NCBI GenBank assembly: GCA_003833075.1
Contig: RIAY01000013.1
Coordinates: 1-64,000 of the forward strand
Reading direction: 5' to 3'
DNA length: 64,000 nucleotides
Source: Muribaculaceae bacterium Isolate-036 (Harlan)
GTDB lineage: Bacteria; Bacteroidota; Bacteroidia; Bacteroidales; Muribaculaceae
In this document: in pieces, positions 1-9,612 of the stretch
Position numbering within the stretch: position 1 is the stretch's first letter
Layout of the letters: every line of letters begins with the position of its first letter
Translations under genes and position numbers: made by a program
Notes under the pieces: generated by a model
What the model was told of the DNA's origin: nothing
Databases searched by the model: none
What the model saw: the letters and a program-made list of their open reading frames with translations, nothing else

Positions 1-171
1 AAAGTTACTGAAATTCAGCGACTTGACCAAATTTTTAGTGTTAAATTTTCATGCTAAGCATCAGATTTTTAACGGATTAAACACTTGGCTCCTCGGAGCC
101 GTTAACAAACTCACAAAAAATAACCGAAGTATTGAACAAATACACAACAAAAAATTTATATTCGGTTTTCA

Positions 172-202
172 TTTGAGAAGATTGGATAATTTATTTATTT
201 TG
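172..202 (+). promoter_or_regulatory. Bacteroidetes-type promoter for the MFS gene
   Basis: TTTG at 172-175 is separated by 19 nt from TTATTTTG at 195-202, one mismatch from the TAnnTTTG -7 consensus. It lies just upstream of the MFS start at 228. A TAACTTTG box on the minus strand (209-216) may serve a divergent gene left of the window, but it has no clear -33 element. Confidence 0.45.
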
Positions 203-227
203 CACCCGCAAAGTTAGTATTTCAGAC

Positions 228-1436
228 ATGCGACAGGATTCCAAATCAGACAAAACGCACTCCGACAGGCTCTGGAACCGCGAGTACTGGAAAGTGATGA
301 CAACGAATTTTCTCCTCTTTTTCGCCTTTTACCTCCTCACTCCCCTTCTCCCCATATATCTTGACCGACAGTTTGCCGCCGACAAGGATATGATAGGCAT
401 TGTATTATCGGGATATGTTGTGGCAACTTTCCTAATAAGACCGTTCAGCGGATTTTTTGTGGACAGTTTCAACCGAAAGACCGTGCTTGTAATCTGCTTT
501 ATGGCATTTTTCATATGCTTTGCAGGATACATCGGTGCGGGAACACTGCTTATGTTTGCCATTGTCCGCACTCTCCACGGCATACCGTTCGGAGCGGCAA
601 CCGTAGCCAACTCCACTGTCGCCATCGATGTCTTGCCGTCCGCACGACGAAACGAGGGAATCGGGTATTACGGACTCAGCAACAATCTTGCCATGGCGAT
701 TGCCCCGTCGGCAGGAATCTACATTTACAATCTTACCGACAATTTCCAATTGCTCTTCTGGATATCTCTGCTTCTTGCAATGGCAGGATTCATATGCTCA
801 ACAATGGTGAAGCTACCTGAAAGAGAGCTTAAAACACGCAGTCCCAAACTTGATCTCGACCATTTCTTCCTTTCACGGGCATGGCTGATGGCAATAAACA
901 TCACACTTTTCGGCCTATGCTGGGGAGTAATGAGCAATTACGTGGCTCTCTACGGCAAGCTGGAACTCGGAATAACCGATGGCACAGGCATTTTCTTTGC
1001 TGTGCTCTCTTGCGGACTCGTGCTTTCGCGGCTCACCGGTCACAAGGCGCTGCGCGACGGAAAACTGACACAAAACTGCTCGCAGGGGGTGATACTCTCG
1101 CTCGCGGGCTATATACTCTTTGCGCTTACAATAAACCAATGGACTTATTACGCATCGGCTCTGCTCATAGGTCTTGGAAACGGCAGAATGTATCCCGCAT
1201 TCCTGAACATGTTTATAAAAGTGGCTCGCCACGACCAGCGGGGCACGGCTAATTCCTCTATTCTGATTTCATGGGATCTCGGCATGGGAATGGGTATTCT
1301 TTTAGGCGGATTTGTTGCCGAATATGTCAGTTTTTCGGCGGCATTCTGGATAACCGCCATCATGCAGGGAGCCGGAACTCTCCTTTTCCTTATATTCACA
1401 AAAACATTCTTCACCCGCCGCAGACTCGCGGAATGA
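228..1436 (+). CDS. MFS transporter
   Basis: This is a 402-residue major facilitator superfamily protein of the inner membrane with about 12 hydrophobic segments, the usual size for the family. A motif-A-like loop between segments 2 and 3 (residues about 72-90, SGFFVDSFNRK) supports the assignment. The N-terminal 20 residues are hydrophilic and cytoplasmic. The closest general type is drug/sugar efflux (AraJ-like), but the substrate cannot be read from sequence. The gene stands alone; the next gene begins 140 bp downstream and is a purine-catabolism enzyme, so purine-linked transport is possible but unsupported. Confidence 0.85.
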   Translation: MRQDSKSDKTHSDRLWNREYWKVMTTNFLLFFAFYLLTPLLPIYLDRQFAADKDMIGIVLSGYVVATFLIRPFSGFFVDSFNRKTVLVICFMAFFICFAGYIGAGTLLMFAIVRTLHGIPFGAATVANSTVAIDVLPSARRNEGIGYYGLSNNLAMAIAPSAGIYIYNLTDNFQLLFWISLLLAMAGFICSTMVKLPERELKTRSPKLDLDHFFLSRAWLMAINITLFGLCWGVMSNYVALYGKLELGITDGTGIFFAVLSCGLVLSRLTGHKALRDGKLTQNCSQGVILSLAGYILFALTINQWTYYASALLIGLGNGRMYPAFLNMFIKVARHDQRGTANSSILISWDLGMGMGILLGGFVAEYVSFSAAFWITAIMQGAGTLLFLIFTKTFFTRRRLAE

Positions 1437-1576
1437 CAATTGGAATGAAATAGAATGGTTTATTATGCACGCGCAAGATTCCCGAGTGCAAAACATATCT
1501 ATATATCTTCCGTTATAATAGGTGGGAGCGGGGACGCATCACGCTCCGCTTACGTAACAACATAACAGAATTACTG

Positions 1577-2971
1577 ATGAAAAAAAATATTTCCCATATC
1601 GATGCCGACACCCAAGGCGCGCCTCTGAAAGGAATAAGAGGCGAGATGATCACATTCCATGAGGACCCTTTCCTTGTGGAAGATGAATCAAAATGCTATT
1701 CCCACTATTCCGACGGACTCGTGGTGATACAGGGCGACAAGATACTCGCCGCCGGAGATTACATGGAAGTCGCCACCTTCTATCCGGATCTGAAAGATAT
1801 CGACAGGTATGACAACGCAGTGATAATACCGGGCATGGTCGACACCCATGTACATTACGTGCAGTCTCCGATGATCGGTTCGTTCGGCGATACGCTTCTG
1901 CAGTGGCTCAACCAATATACATTCCCTACTGAGGCGAGATTCCGGTCGGAGGAGTTCTCTCGCTCTGTGGCACGCCTTTTCATGGGTCAGATTCTGAAAC
2001 AGGGAACAACCACCGCCAACGTTTTCTCCACTACGTTCCCGACTTCCGTAGATGCGCTTTTCGAGGAATCGGAACGCTACAACACCTGTATGATCACCGG
2101 GAAGGTGCTTCAGGACCGCAACCTGCCGGAACCTTTAAGGGATATATCCGCCGAGGGCTCGGTGGCGATGGCAGAGGAACTGCTGGAGAAATGGCACGGG
2201 CGCGGACGCCAGCTGTATGCCGTAATTCCGCGTTTCGCACCTACAAGCACACCGCGTCAGCTGGAACTCGCAGGAGACCTTTATCAGAAAAACGTCGGCA
2301 AAGGTGTGTATATGCATACACATCTCGACGAAGCGGACGATGAAATCGAATGGGCATTATCGCTATATCCCGAAGCGGCGAACTATACCGACATCTACCG
2401 CAGATACGGATTGCTCGGACCACGCTCTGTTTTCGCCCACTGCTGCCTCGTGAAAGAGGAGGAATGGCAGACCCTTCATGATTACGACTGCAGCGTGGCT
2501 CATTGTCCGTCATCAAATCTTTTTCTTGGCGACGGAATGTTCAAGATATGGGAAGCCAAAGACCATAAGAGACCTCTGCGCGTAGGCGTAGGCACGGATG
2601 TGGGTGCCGGCACCAATTTCTCGCTTCCACGCCAGCTCAACGAGGCGTACAAGGTGTCGATGCTGAAAAAACACAGCATGGGCGCATTGAAATGTTTCTA
2701 CATGGCTACGAAAGGAGGCGCACAGACATTGCATCTTGAAGATCGCATCGGGTCGCTTGCCCCCGGATATACCGCCGACATAACTGTGCTTGACATGCAT
2801 CCCACTGAGTTTCTGAAATGGAGAATGCAGTTCAACGACTTCATCCTTGACAGGATGTTCATACTCCAGACTCTTTCGCCCGACAACCTCGTCAGAGCCA
2901 CTTACGTTGCCGGCAAACGCGTTTACGACAGAGAACGCGAGCAGCAGCTCTTATATGCGGCAGATTTATAA
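1577..2971 (+). CDS. guaD: Guanine deaminase (amidohydrolase superfamily)
   Basis: Predicted to hydrolyse guanine to xanthine and ammonia in the cytosol. Metal-ligand positions typical of the amidohydrolase barrel are visible: HVH at residues 91-93, MHTHLDE with H247 and H249, H288 in FAHCC, and D341 in GVGTDVGAGT. The segment after HVH (MIGSFGDTLLQWLNQYTFP) matches guanine deaminases rather than general chlorohydrolases. Length 464 agrees with the bacterial GuaD family. The first 20 residues are poorly structured and are extra relative to many homologues, so the start could lie a little further in. No hairpin follows before the next promoter. Confidence 0.85.
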   Translation: MKKNISHIDADTQGAPLKGIRGEMITFHEDPFLVEDESKCYSHYSDGLVVIQGDKILAAGDYMEVATFYPDLKDIDRYDNAVIIPGMVDTHVHYVQSPMIGSFGDTLLQWLNQYTFPTEARFRSEEFSRSVARLFMGQILKQGTTTANVFSTTFPTSVDALFEESERYNTCMITGKVLQDRNLPEPLRDISAEGSVAMAEELLEKWHGRGRQLYAVIPRFAPTSTPRQLELAGDLYQKNVGKGVYMHTHLDEADDEIEWALSLYPEAANYTDIYRRYGLLGPRSVFAHCCLVKEEEWQTLHDYDCSVAHCPSSNLFLGDGMFKIWEAKDHKRPLRVGVGTDVGAGTNFSLPRQLNEAYKVSMLKKHSMGALKCFYMATKGGAQTLHLEDRIGSLAPGYTADITVLDMHPTEFLKWRMQFNDFILDRMFILQTLSPDNLVRATYVAGKRVYDREREQQLLYAADL

Positions 2972-3011
2972 CCACGCATATTATATATGATTGTGATGAC
3001 GTGGAAAGTCA

Positions 3012-3044
3012 ATTTGCATGTAAGAATTTAAATGATTACCTTTG
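3012..3044 (+). promoter_or_regulatory. Promoter for the DUF3127 gene
   Basis: TTTG (3012-3015), a 21-nt spacer and TACCTTTG (3037-3044) give a full match to the Bacteroidetes housekeeping promoter, 37 bp before the start codon at 3082. Confidence 0.7.
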
Positions 3045-3081
3045 CATTACCAAACAAAGTGATTTAAATTAATAATACAAA

Positions 3082-3492
3082 ATGGAAATCGAAGGCAAAA
3101 TCATACTGGACCTTCCTGAAGAGGGAGGAACATCCAAGGCCGGCAATCTCTGGAGAAAGAAAAGTTGGGTGCTTGAGACATTCGGCCAATACCCGCGTAA
3201 AGTAAAATTCGACCTCTTTGGCGACAGAATCGATCAGGTAAGACTTGAGGCTGGAAAATCATATAAAGTTTCCGTTGACGCAGAAAGCCGTGAATTCAAC
3301 GGCCGCTGGTATACAGACCTCCGCGCATATGCGGCTCAGGAAATGGGTGCCCCCCAGATGCAGCAGGCTCCCGCGCAGCAATTCGGCTCTGCCACTGCTG
3401 CTCCCGCTGCTCCCGCAGACCCGTTTGCTGCTGCAGCTGCTCCCGCCGCCGATCCTTTCGCATCAGGCGACACCGACGACCTCCCATTCTGA
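3082..3492 (+). CDS. DUF3127 protein with SSB-like acidic C-terminal tip
   Basis: A 136-residue protein. Residues 1-90 form a beta-rich DUF3127 domain (VLETFGQYPRKVKFDLFGDR then the ESREFNGRWYTDLRAY region). Residues 91-125 are a low-complexity Ala/Pro/Gln linker, and the end reads GDTDDLPF. That layout, compact beta domain, flexible linker and acidic hydrophobic tip, is how single-stranded DNA-binding proteins are built, where the last residues recruit repair and replication partners. DUF3127 is an OB-fold-like family of Bacteroidota to my recollection; DNA binding here is inference. It is monocistronic, with its own promoter and tandem terminators. Confidence 0.75.
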   Translation: MEIEGKIILDLPEEGGTSKAGNLWRKKSWVLETFGQYPRKVKFDLFGDRIDQVRLEAGKSYKVSVDAESREFNGRWYTDLRAYAAQEMGAPQMQQAPAQQFGSATAAPAAPADPFAAAAAPAADPFASGDTDDLPF

Positions 3493-3510
3493 TTGGTCAC
3501 AAAAATATTT

Positions 3511-3545
3511 CAGACCCCTTCCGGCGCAAGGTCGGAAGGGGTCTG
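3511..3545 (+). terminator. Hairpin terminator 1 after DUF3127
   Basis: 13-bp perfect arms (3511-3523 and 3533-3545) around a 9-nt loop. The sequence downstream is not U-rich, so it may act together with the next hairpin. Confidence 0.6.
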
Positions 3546-3556
3546 AATCGTTTATG

Positions 3557-3589
3557 AATCCGGAGGCAAGATTTTGCCTCCGGATTTTT
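3557..3589 (+). terminator. Hairpin terminator 2 with T run
   Basis: 13-bp perfect arms (3557-3569 and 3574-3586), a 4-nt loop, then a T run. It is a classical intrinsic terminator 12 bp behind the first hairpin. Confidence 0.8.
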
Positions 3590-3815
3590 GCCAATTGGTG
3601 AACTATCCTGCACTCAATCGTTACAAATGCATTATATTGCATCTCTTTGCAATTATTTTTTCTAACTTATTATTGCATTTTGCTATCTTTTTATTAATTT
3701 TGCACTTGTCAATGTGAATTCCGTGTCACCACAGGTGACTCGAGCACAATTTTATAAGCAGTTGTACTAATATCAATTTAAAATAAGGCTGCATAAATAA
3801 ATTCGAAATATATTA
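3590..3815 (+). promoter_or_regulatory. Promoter and leader of glycogen synthase
   Basis: The rest of the 3493-3815 gap holds TTG (3673-3675), a 19-nt spacer and TAATTTTG (3695-3702), then a leader of about 105 nt. The leader contains a dyad, GTCACC-ACA-GGTGAC (3725-3739), just past the expected start site. This could be an operator or a small mRNA hairpin. Confidence 0.5.
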
Positions 3816-5522
3816 ATGACACGCCAGAACAAAAAGACAGAGACCAAACAGGTTTGCAACACTTCGATTGCCGAAAACATCGGTCTGATTACGGAGACAA
3901 GCTGGGAGGTCTGCAATAAAATCGGCGGCATATACGCCGTTCTTTCGACAAAAGCACGACAACTTAAAGAACAATTCTCGGATGCCTTGGTTTTCATAGG
4001 TCCCGATGTATGGAGTTCTGAAAACCCCTCTCCATATTTCAAAGAGAAAAAGACAGTTCTTAAATCCGCGGCTTCAAAACTCAAGCTCCCGTGGGGCATA
4101 ACAATACGCACGGGACGCTGGGACATTCCCGGCACTCCGCTTGTGATTCTTGTGAATCCGGGTGAAACCGCAGCCCACATTGACGAGGTATACGGCGAGA
4201 TGTGGGCGGAATATGGTGTCGATTCCCTTCACTCTTATGGAGATTATGGAGAATCCTGCGAATTTGCCGTAGCATCGGCAATCGTGATCAAGGCTCTCGC
4301 AGAACACCTTAAAGTAGAGGAGAAAAACGTTGTGGCTCATTTTGATGAATGGACAACGGCTATGGGACTCCTTTACACACAGCTGACAATGCCCGAGACC
4401 GCGACCGTATTCACGACACACGCCACAAGCATCGGACGCAGCATCTGCGGCAACGGCAAGCCTCTTTACGAATACTTCCACAATTACAACGGTGACCAGA
4501 TGGCTTCCGAGCTGAACATGCAGTCGAAACATTCGCTTGAAAAAGCTGCGGCTCATGCTGCAGACTGCTTCACCACGGTTAGCGAGGTCACGGCAAGAGA
4601 ATGCGAACAATTGCTTGAGATTCGTCCGCAGGTTGTAACACCCAACGGCTTTGAGCCGGATTTTGTCCCCAAAACCGCGAAATATAACAAACTGCGCAAA
4701 GACGGTCGCATGCGACTTCTTAATGTAGCTGCTGCTCTTAGCGGCAGGAAGTATGACGACAACACATTCCTTATCGCAACTTCCGGTCGCCATGAATACC
4801 GCAACAAGGGGCTTGACCTTTTCCTCGACTCAATTGTAAAAATGGAGGAGAAACTTCCCGATAACGCAGAGGCTCTCGCTTTTATACTTGTGCCGGGATG
4901 GGTTAAGGAACCGTCCGGGAGCCTGCTGATGACGCTTGATTTCGACGGCAACGACAATTCAGCTCCCGATTTTCTGACACACCGTCTGTTCAATGAAGAT
5001 TCCGACGAAGTATGCGTAAGAATTCGCCAGCTTCGCGGCGAGGGCAGACTCGGGAAAGTACGTGTCATATATGTGCCGAGTTACCTTGACGGTCACGACG
5101 GAATACTCGACATAGCTTATTATGATCTTCTTCCGGCATTCGACCTTACACTTTTCCCCTCCTACTACGAGCCGTGGGGCTACACTCCTCTTGAGAGCAC
5201 AGCCTTCGGTGTGCCTACGGTCACTACCGACAAGGCAGGCTTTGGACAATGGGTGCTTGACAGCTTCAGAAACGGATTGCGACAGTGCGGAGTCTTCGTT
5301 ACGGAAAGAGAGGATTCCAACTATTCCGATTCATGCGATGTTATAGCAGAGGCAGCCGCCGGCTATTACAAGGAGACTCCGGTTGCACGCTCCGAAGCAC
5401 GCCACGCCGCTTTCCTGACAGCTGAAAAGGCAGACTGGAAATTCTTCATAACGCATTATGACGAGGCTTTCTCCGTTGCGTGGCGCAGAGCTTCGGAAAG
5501 AAACAAGAATATATTAAACTGA
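3816..5522 (+). CDS. Glycogen synthase, GT3-like
   Basis: Transfers glucose from a nucleotide sugar to the non-reducing end of glycogen. The N-terminal motif at residues 29-41 (SWEVCNKIGGIYAVL) is the signature of eukaryote-type GT3 synthases rather than the GT5 GlgA type. The C-terminal lobe has the catalytic E-x7-E motif (YEPWGYTPLE). Length 568 is normal for Bacteroidota members. The glucan phosphorylase starts 46 bp downstream, so synthesis and breakdown of the same polymer are encoded together. The stop codon lies inside a 12-bp tandem repeat that carries extra in-frame stops. Confidence 0.9.
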   Translation: MTRQNKKTETKQVCNTSIAENIGLITETSWEVCNKIGGIYAVLSTKARQLKEQFSDALVFIGPDVWSSENPSPYFKEKKTVLKSAASKLKLPWGITIRTGRWDIPGTPLVILVNPGETAAHIDEVYGEMWAEYGVDSLHSYGDYGESCEFAVASAIVIKALAEHLKVEEKNVVAHFDEWTTAMGLLYTQLTMPETATVFTTHATSIGRSICGNGKPLYEYFHNYNGDQMASELNMQSKHSLEKAAAHAADCFTTVSEVTARECEQLLEIRPQVVTPNGFEPDFVPKTAKYNKLRKDGRMRLLNVAAALSGRKYDDNTFLIATSGRHEYRNKGLDLFLDSIVKMEEKLPDNAEALAFILVPGWVKEPSGSLLMTLDFDGNDNSAPDFLTHRLFNEDSDEVCVRIRQLRGEGRLGKVRVIYVPSYLDGHDGILDIAYYDLLPAFDLTLFPSYYEPWGYTPLESTAFGVPTVTTDKAGFGQWVLDSFRNGLRQCGVFVTEREDSNYSDSCDVIAEAAAGYYKETPVARSEARHAAFLTAEKADWKFFITHYDEAFSVAWRRASERNKNILN

Positions 5523-5556
5523 ATATTAAACTGAATATTAAACTGAATATTAAACC
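5510..5556 (+). repeat. 12-bp tandem repeat across the synthase stop codon
   Basis: The unit AATATTAAACTG is repeated about 3.5 times. Because 12 is a multiple of three, each unit keeps the frame and repeats Ile-Leu-Asn-stop, giving back-up stop codons in the 46-bp gap before the phosphorylase gene. Replication slippage is the likely origin. Confidence 0.85.
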
Positions 5557-5568
5557 AATTAAAACTAT

Positions 5569-8130
5569 ATGAAACTTCAAGTCAGCAATACCAATGCTCC
5601 GGCATGGCGCACAATTACCGTGAGCGCTGAGATTCCCAAAGAGCTGAAACCTCTCGAGGAAATGTCTAAAAACCTCTGGTGGGTATGGAACAGCGCAGGC
5701 AAGCACCTTTTCCGCGACATAGACCATGACCTCTGGCGTCAGGTCGGTGAAAATCCTGTGATGCTTCTTCAGCAACTCTCTTACGAACGCTATCAGGAAA
5801 TACTCTCTGATGCGGCAATGATGCAACGCATCAAGGATGTATACGCAATGTTCAAGGACTATATGAAACAGCCTATGGACAAAAAGCTCCCCTCTGTAGC
5901 TTATTTCTCCATGGAATATGGTCTGTGCAACTGTCTCAAGATATATTCAGGCGGTCTCGGCGTGCTCGCCGGCGACTACATCAAACAGGCGTCCGATTCA
6001 CGCATCGACATGACTGCTGTCGGATTCCTTTATAAATACGGCTACTTCTCGCAGTCTCTTTCCATCGACGGTCAGCAGATCGCCAACTATGAGAGCCAGA
6101 ATTTCGACCAGCTTCCGATCGAGCCGGTGCTCGGTGAAGACGGACAGCCGATGGTGCTTGAAGTGCCATATCCGGGTCGTGTGGTATACAGCCACATATG
6201 GCGCGTGAACGTGGGCCGCATGAAACTTTACCTCCTCGACACAGACCTCGACCAGAATTCGGAGTGGGACCGTCAGATCACCCACAAACTCTATGGCGGC
6301 GACTGGGAGAACAGAATCAAGCAGGAATATCTCCTCGGCATCGGAGGTGTCCTCATGCTTGAGAAACTCGGCATAAAGACCGACCTTTATCATGCCAACG
6401 AAGGACACGCGGCTCTCATGAACCTGCAGCGTCTGGTGGATTATGTTCAGAAAGACCATCTTCCTTTCAATGTGGCACTTGAGATCGTACGCGCTTCTTC
6501 TCTCTATACCGTACACACTCCCGTGCCTGCAGGTCACGACTATTTCGAGGAGTCTCTCTTCGGAAAATATCTCGGCGAGTATCCCGCAAAACTCGGCATC
6601 TCCTGGAACGATCTCATGAACATGGGTCGTGAGAATCCCGACACCAACGAACGTTTCTCGATGAGTGTGTTCTGCCTCAACACCTGTCAGGAGGCAAACG
6701 GCGTGAGCTGGCTTCACGGAGAGGTTTCCAAGAAAATGTTTGCCGGTATCTGGAAAGGTTATGCTCCCGAAGAGTCTCACGTGGGTTATGTGACCAATGG
6801 TGTCCATATGCCTACCTGGGCGGCAACCGAATGGAAAGAGTTCTATTCCGAGCATCTCAACCAGGATCTCTTCAACGACCAGAGCAATCCCGAGATGTGG
6901 AAGGGTATCTTCAATGTTCCCGACGAGGATATCTGGAACATGCGAATGACTATGAAGAACAAATTCATCAATTTCGTAAAAAAGGATTTCAAAGAGAAAT
7001 GGCTCAAGAACCAGGGCGATCCGACCGAGGTGATGAAGATTGTTGACAAAATCAACCCCAACGCTCTCATAATCGGTTTCGCACGCCGTTTCGCCACTTA
7101 CAAGCGCGCACACCTTCTCTTCACCGATCTCGACCGTCTAGCCAAGATTGTGAACAACGAGAAATATCCCGTGCAGTTCATCTTCTCCGGCAAGGCGCAC
7201 CCCGCCGACGGCGCAGGTCAGGGGCTGATCAAACGCATCACCGAAATCTCCAAGATGCCTCAGTTCTCTGGCAAGATCATATTCCTTGAGGATTACAACA
7301 TGATTGTTGCAAAACGTCTCGTTTCCGGCGTCGACATCTGGCTCAACACCCCGACACGTCCGCTCGAGGCTTCCGGAACTTCCGGAGAAAAGGCAGAAAT
7401 GAATGGTGTCCTCAACTTCTCTGTGCTCGACGGATGGTGGTATGAGGGTTACCGTTTCGATGAGAAAGCCGGATGGGCTCTTACCGACAAACGCACCTAC
7501 ACCGATCAGGCGCAGCAGGACAAACTTGATGCGGCAACTATCTATTCAATGCTGGAGAACGAGATTATTCCTCTCTACTTCAACAAGAACTACAAAGGCT
7601 ACAGCCCCGAATGGATCCAGTATATCAAGCGTTCCATCGGCAATATCGCTCCCCATTTCACAATGAAGCGTCAGCTTGACGATTACATCTCCCGCTTCTA
7701 TCAGCCTGAGGCTAAACGCGCAGCCAGACTTGAGGCAAACAACTTTGCCGAGGCACGCGAAATCGTGGCATGGAAAGAGGAAGTAGCCTCAAAATGGGAC
7801 AGCATCCAGGTGCTTTCTTCCAACTTCGACGAGGTTCATGCCGGCGCATCGCGTACCGGTGACAAGATCGACATCAATGTCGTCATCGACACAAAGGGTC
7901 TCGGCGATTCCGTAGGTGTGGAGCTTGTTTTCTACAAGGAGGAGCATGGCGAAAGCAAATATGACGGCCGTGCAGACTTCAAGGTGGTAAAACGCAACGG
8001 AAGTGTATTCACATATGAGCTCAAATCCTCACTCAAGGAGGCAGGCACATACAAATACGCGTTACGTATGTATCCGAAGAACGAGGCTCTCCCACACCGT
8101 CAGGATTTCGCATACGTGCGCTGGTTCTGA
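5569..8130 (+). CDS. glgP: Alpha-glucan phosphorylase (GT35)
   Basis: Releases glucose 1-phosphate from glycogen using pyridoxal phosphate. The N-terminus (residues 15-120) matches the DUF3417 domain found before the catalytic core in this 850-residue subfamily. Core motifs include the AYFSMEYGL region, [10 protein letters not shown], and [11 protein letters not shown]. The PLP region [20 protein letters not shown] contains the expected lysine. A C-terminal segment of about 100 residues (after residue 740) is beta-rich and common in this subfamily. It is probably co-transcribed with the upstream synthase. Confidence 0.92.
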   Translation: MKLQVSNTNAPAWRTITVSAEIPKELKPLEEMSKNLWWVWNSAGKHLFRDIDHDLWRQVGENPVMLLQQLSYERYQEILSDAAMMQRIKDVYAMFKDYMKQPMDKKLPSVAYFSMEYGLCNCLKIYSGGLGVLAGDYIKQASDSRIDMTAVGFLYKYGYFSQSLSIDGQQIANYESQNFDQLPIEPVLGEDGQPMVLEVPYPGRVVYSHIWRVNVGRMKLYLLDTDLDQNSEWDRQITHKLYGGDWENRIKQEYLLGIGGVLMLEKLGIKTDLYHANEGHAALMNLQRLVDYVQKDHLPFNVALEIVRASSLYTVHTPVPAGHDYFEESLFGKYLGEYPAKLGISWNDLMNMGRENPDTNERFSMSVFCLNTCQEANGVSWLHGEVSKKMFAGIWKGYAPEESHVGYVTNGVHMPTWAATEWKEFYSEHLNQDLFNDQSNPEMWKGIFNVPDEDIWNMRMTMKNKFINFVKKDFKEKWLKNQGDPTEVMKIVDKINPNALIIGFARRFATYKRAHLLFTDLDRLAKIVNNEKYPVQFIFSGKAHPADGAGQGLIKRITEISKMPQFSGKIIFLEDYNMIVAKRLVSGVDIWLNTPTRPLEASGTSGEKAEMNGVLNFSVLDGWWYEGYRFDEKAGWALTDKRTYTDQAQQDKLDAATIYSMLENEIIPLYFNKNYKGYSPEWIQYIKRSIGNIAPHFTMKRQLDDYISRFYQPEAKRAARLEANNFAEAREIVAWKEEVASKWDSIQVLSSNFDEVHAGASRTGDKIDINVVIDTKGLGDSVGVELVFYKEEHGESKYDGRADFKVVKRNGSVFTYELKSSLKEAGTYKYALRMYPKNEALPHRQDFAYVRWF

Positions 8131-8161
8131 GAATCTTCTGAATGTTAATTGACTTCTTAAG

Positions 8162-8191
8162 TGACACCGATTCAATAAATCGGTGTCATTT
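8162..8191 (+). terminator. Terminator after glucan phosphorylase
   Basis: 11-bp perfect arms (8162-8172, 8178-8188), a 5-nt loop and a short T run. It lies only 14 bp before the rsmG start codon, so it could also act on rsmG translation or allow partial read-through. Confidence 0.65.
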
Positions 8192-8204
8192 ATGTTATAA
8201 AAAT

Positions 8205-8828
8205 ATGGAACATATCATTTTCAAATATTTCCCCAATCTTTCCGACAGGCAGAAAGAGTGTTTCGGGAAGATGCTCGAGCTGTATCCTGAGTGGAACGCC
8301 AGAATAAACGTGATATCCCGCAAAGATATCGACAACCTTGAGACAAACCATATCCTCCATTCCCTCGCGATTGCCAGATTCTTACGCTTCACTGACGGCT
8401 CGCGTGTCATGGACTTCGGCACGGGTGGCGGATTCCCGGGATTGCCATTGGCGGTACTTTTCCCCAATGTTCATTTCCATCTTGTCGACAGAACCGGGAA
8501 GAAACTCCTTGTCGCAAAAGAAATAGCAGACGCCTGCGCTCTTGACAATGTGTCATTCCGGCATGGAGACGTGGCGGAATGCAAAGAGAAATTTGACTTC
8601 GTTGTGAGCCGGGCGGTGATGCCACAACCCGACCTCATAAAAATATGTCGCAAGAACATCGCCACGGAGCAGCGGAACGCCATCCCCAACGGACTTATAA
8701 CACTCAAGGGAGGCGACATTTCCGCAGAAATGAAAAACCTTAGGCACTGCAGCGAGGTTATAGATATAAGCGATTATTTTTCCGAACCTTTCTTCGACAC
8801 TAAAAAAATCGCATTCACAATCATCTAA
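8205..8828 (+). CDS. rsmG: 16S rRNA (guanine527-N7)-methyltransferase RsmG
   Basis: SAM-dependent methyltransferase acting on G527 of 16S rRNA. The start at 8205 (MEHIIFKYFPNL) is chosen because the upstream open frame from 8142 would run through the terminator hairpin and does not resemble the family. This gives 207 residues, the usual RsmG size. The SAM-binding motif FGTGGGFPGLPLAVLFP and the later VVSRAVMP segment are diagnostic. The MBL hydrolase gene begins 13 bp after the stop, suggesting co-transcription. Confidence 0.9.
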   Translation: MEHIIFKYFPNLSDRQKECFGKMLELYPEWNARINVISRKDIDNLETNHILHSLAIARFLRFTDGSRVMDFGTGGGFPGLPLAVLFPNVHFHLVDRTGKKLLVAKEIADACALDNVSFRHGDVAECKEKFDFVVSRAVMPQPDLIKICRKNIATEQRNAIPNGLITLKGGDISAEMKNLRHCSEVIDISDYFSEPFFDTKKIAFTII

Positions 8829-8841
8829 TGAGTGGAAAACA

Positions 8842-9510
8842 ATGAATATCGCCAGATTTAAATTTTCTCTGTTCGGAATAAACACGTACGTGGTCTATGA
8901 CCCGACATCGAAAAAAGCCGCGATTGTTGATCCGGGCATGATCAACACCGAAGAAGAGGAGGCTCTTTCCCGTTTTCTGGAAAAGAACTCGCTTGTAGTG
9001 ACGAATATCATCGACACCCACCTGCATATAGACCATGCCATCGGCGTTGCGTATGCAAAAAAGAAATACGGTGTTCCCCTTGTGGGACACAGGGAGGATG
9101 CTTTCCTTGGCGAAAGGCTTCGTCAGCAGGCGGAAGCTTTCGGAATCAAGGAGAAGGTCGAGGATGTGGCAATCGACACTTTTGTCGAGGCTGGTAACAA
9201 GATAAAAATAGGCAACGGCACTCTGGAAGTTCTGCACGTGCCGGGACACTCTCCCGGCAGCATCGCACTGTATGACAGGGACGGCGGATTTGTAATCACC
9301 GGAGACGCGCTGTTTCAAGGTTCTGTGGGGCGCACCGATCTTCCCGGTGGAAACGGAAACACACTCATAAAGTCCATACGCGACAATCTTCTTCCCCTTC
9401 CCGACTCTACGGTGGTCTATCCCGGACACGGTCCGTCATCAACCATAGGACGCGAGAAGACGGCAAACCCGTTTCTTGCTGAAAATCCGCGATATCGTCT
9501 CAAATTCTGA
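8842..9510 (+). CDS. MBL-fold metallo-hydrolase, glyoxalase II-like
   Basis: A 222-residue cytoplasmic zinc hydrolase. The metal motif is THLHIDH at residues about 58-64, with further ligand positions in HVPGHSPGS, GDALF and YPGHG. The size and motif order match the small bacterial glyoxalase II/hydroxyacylglutathione hydrolase-like group. Bacteroidota usually lack glutathione, so the natural substrate is probably another thioester or unrelated. It sits directly behind rsmG. Confidence 0.8.
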   Translation: MNIARFKFSLFGINTYVVYDPTSKKAAIVDPGMINTEEEEALSRFLEKNSLVVTNIIDTHLHIDHAIGVAYAKKKYGVPLVGHREDAFLGERLRQQAEAFGIKEKVEDVAIDTFVEAGNKIKIGNGTLEVLHVPGHSPGSIALYDRDGGFVITGDALFQGSVGRTDLPGGNGNTLIKSIRDNLLPLPDSTVVYPGHGPSSTIGREKTANPFLAENPRYRLKF

Positions 9511-9545
9511 CAATGGCACGATATTTGACTATTCAATATCAGAAG

Positions 9546-9585
9546 CAGACAGGAGCGGCTGATATGAATCTCCTGTGCCTGTCTG
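9546..9585 (+). terminator. Inverted repeat in the htpG leader
   Basis: CAGACAGG (9546-9553) pairs with CCTGTCTG (9578-9585), and AGGAG/CTCCT can extend pairing inside. No T run follows. It may be a weak terminator for the MBL gene or a folded htpG leader. Confidence 0.4.
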
Positions 9586-9612
9586 TAGAATCATCAATAA
9601 AAAAAGAGAAAT

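Noticed and set aside
23..217. 64-residue plus-strand open frame at the left edge
   Set aside because: Overlaps the MFS promoter and has no family resemblance.
4074..4793. 239-residue open frame antisense to glycogen synthase
   Set aside because: Composition (Cys/Val/Phe runs) and position mark it as a shadow.
5998..7113. 371-residue open frame antisense to glucan phosphorylase
   Set aside because: Fully inside a conserved enzyme gene with no independent signal.
8142..8204. Upstream start for rsmG
   Set aside because: The extra 21 codons would translate through the terminator hairpin and do not fit the RsmG N-terminus.
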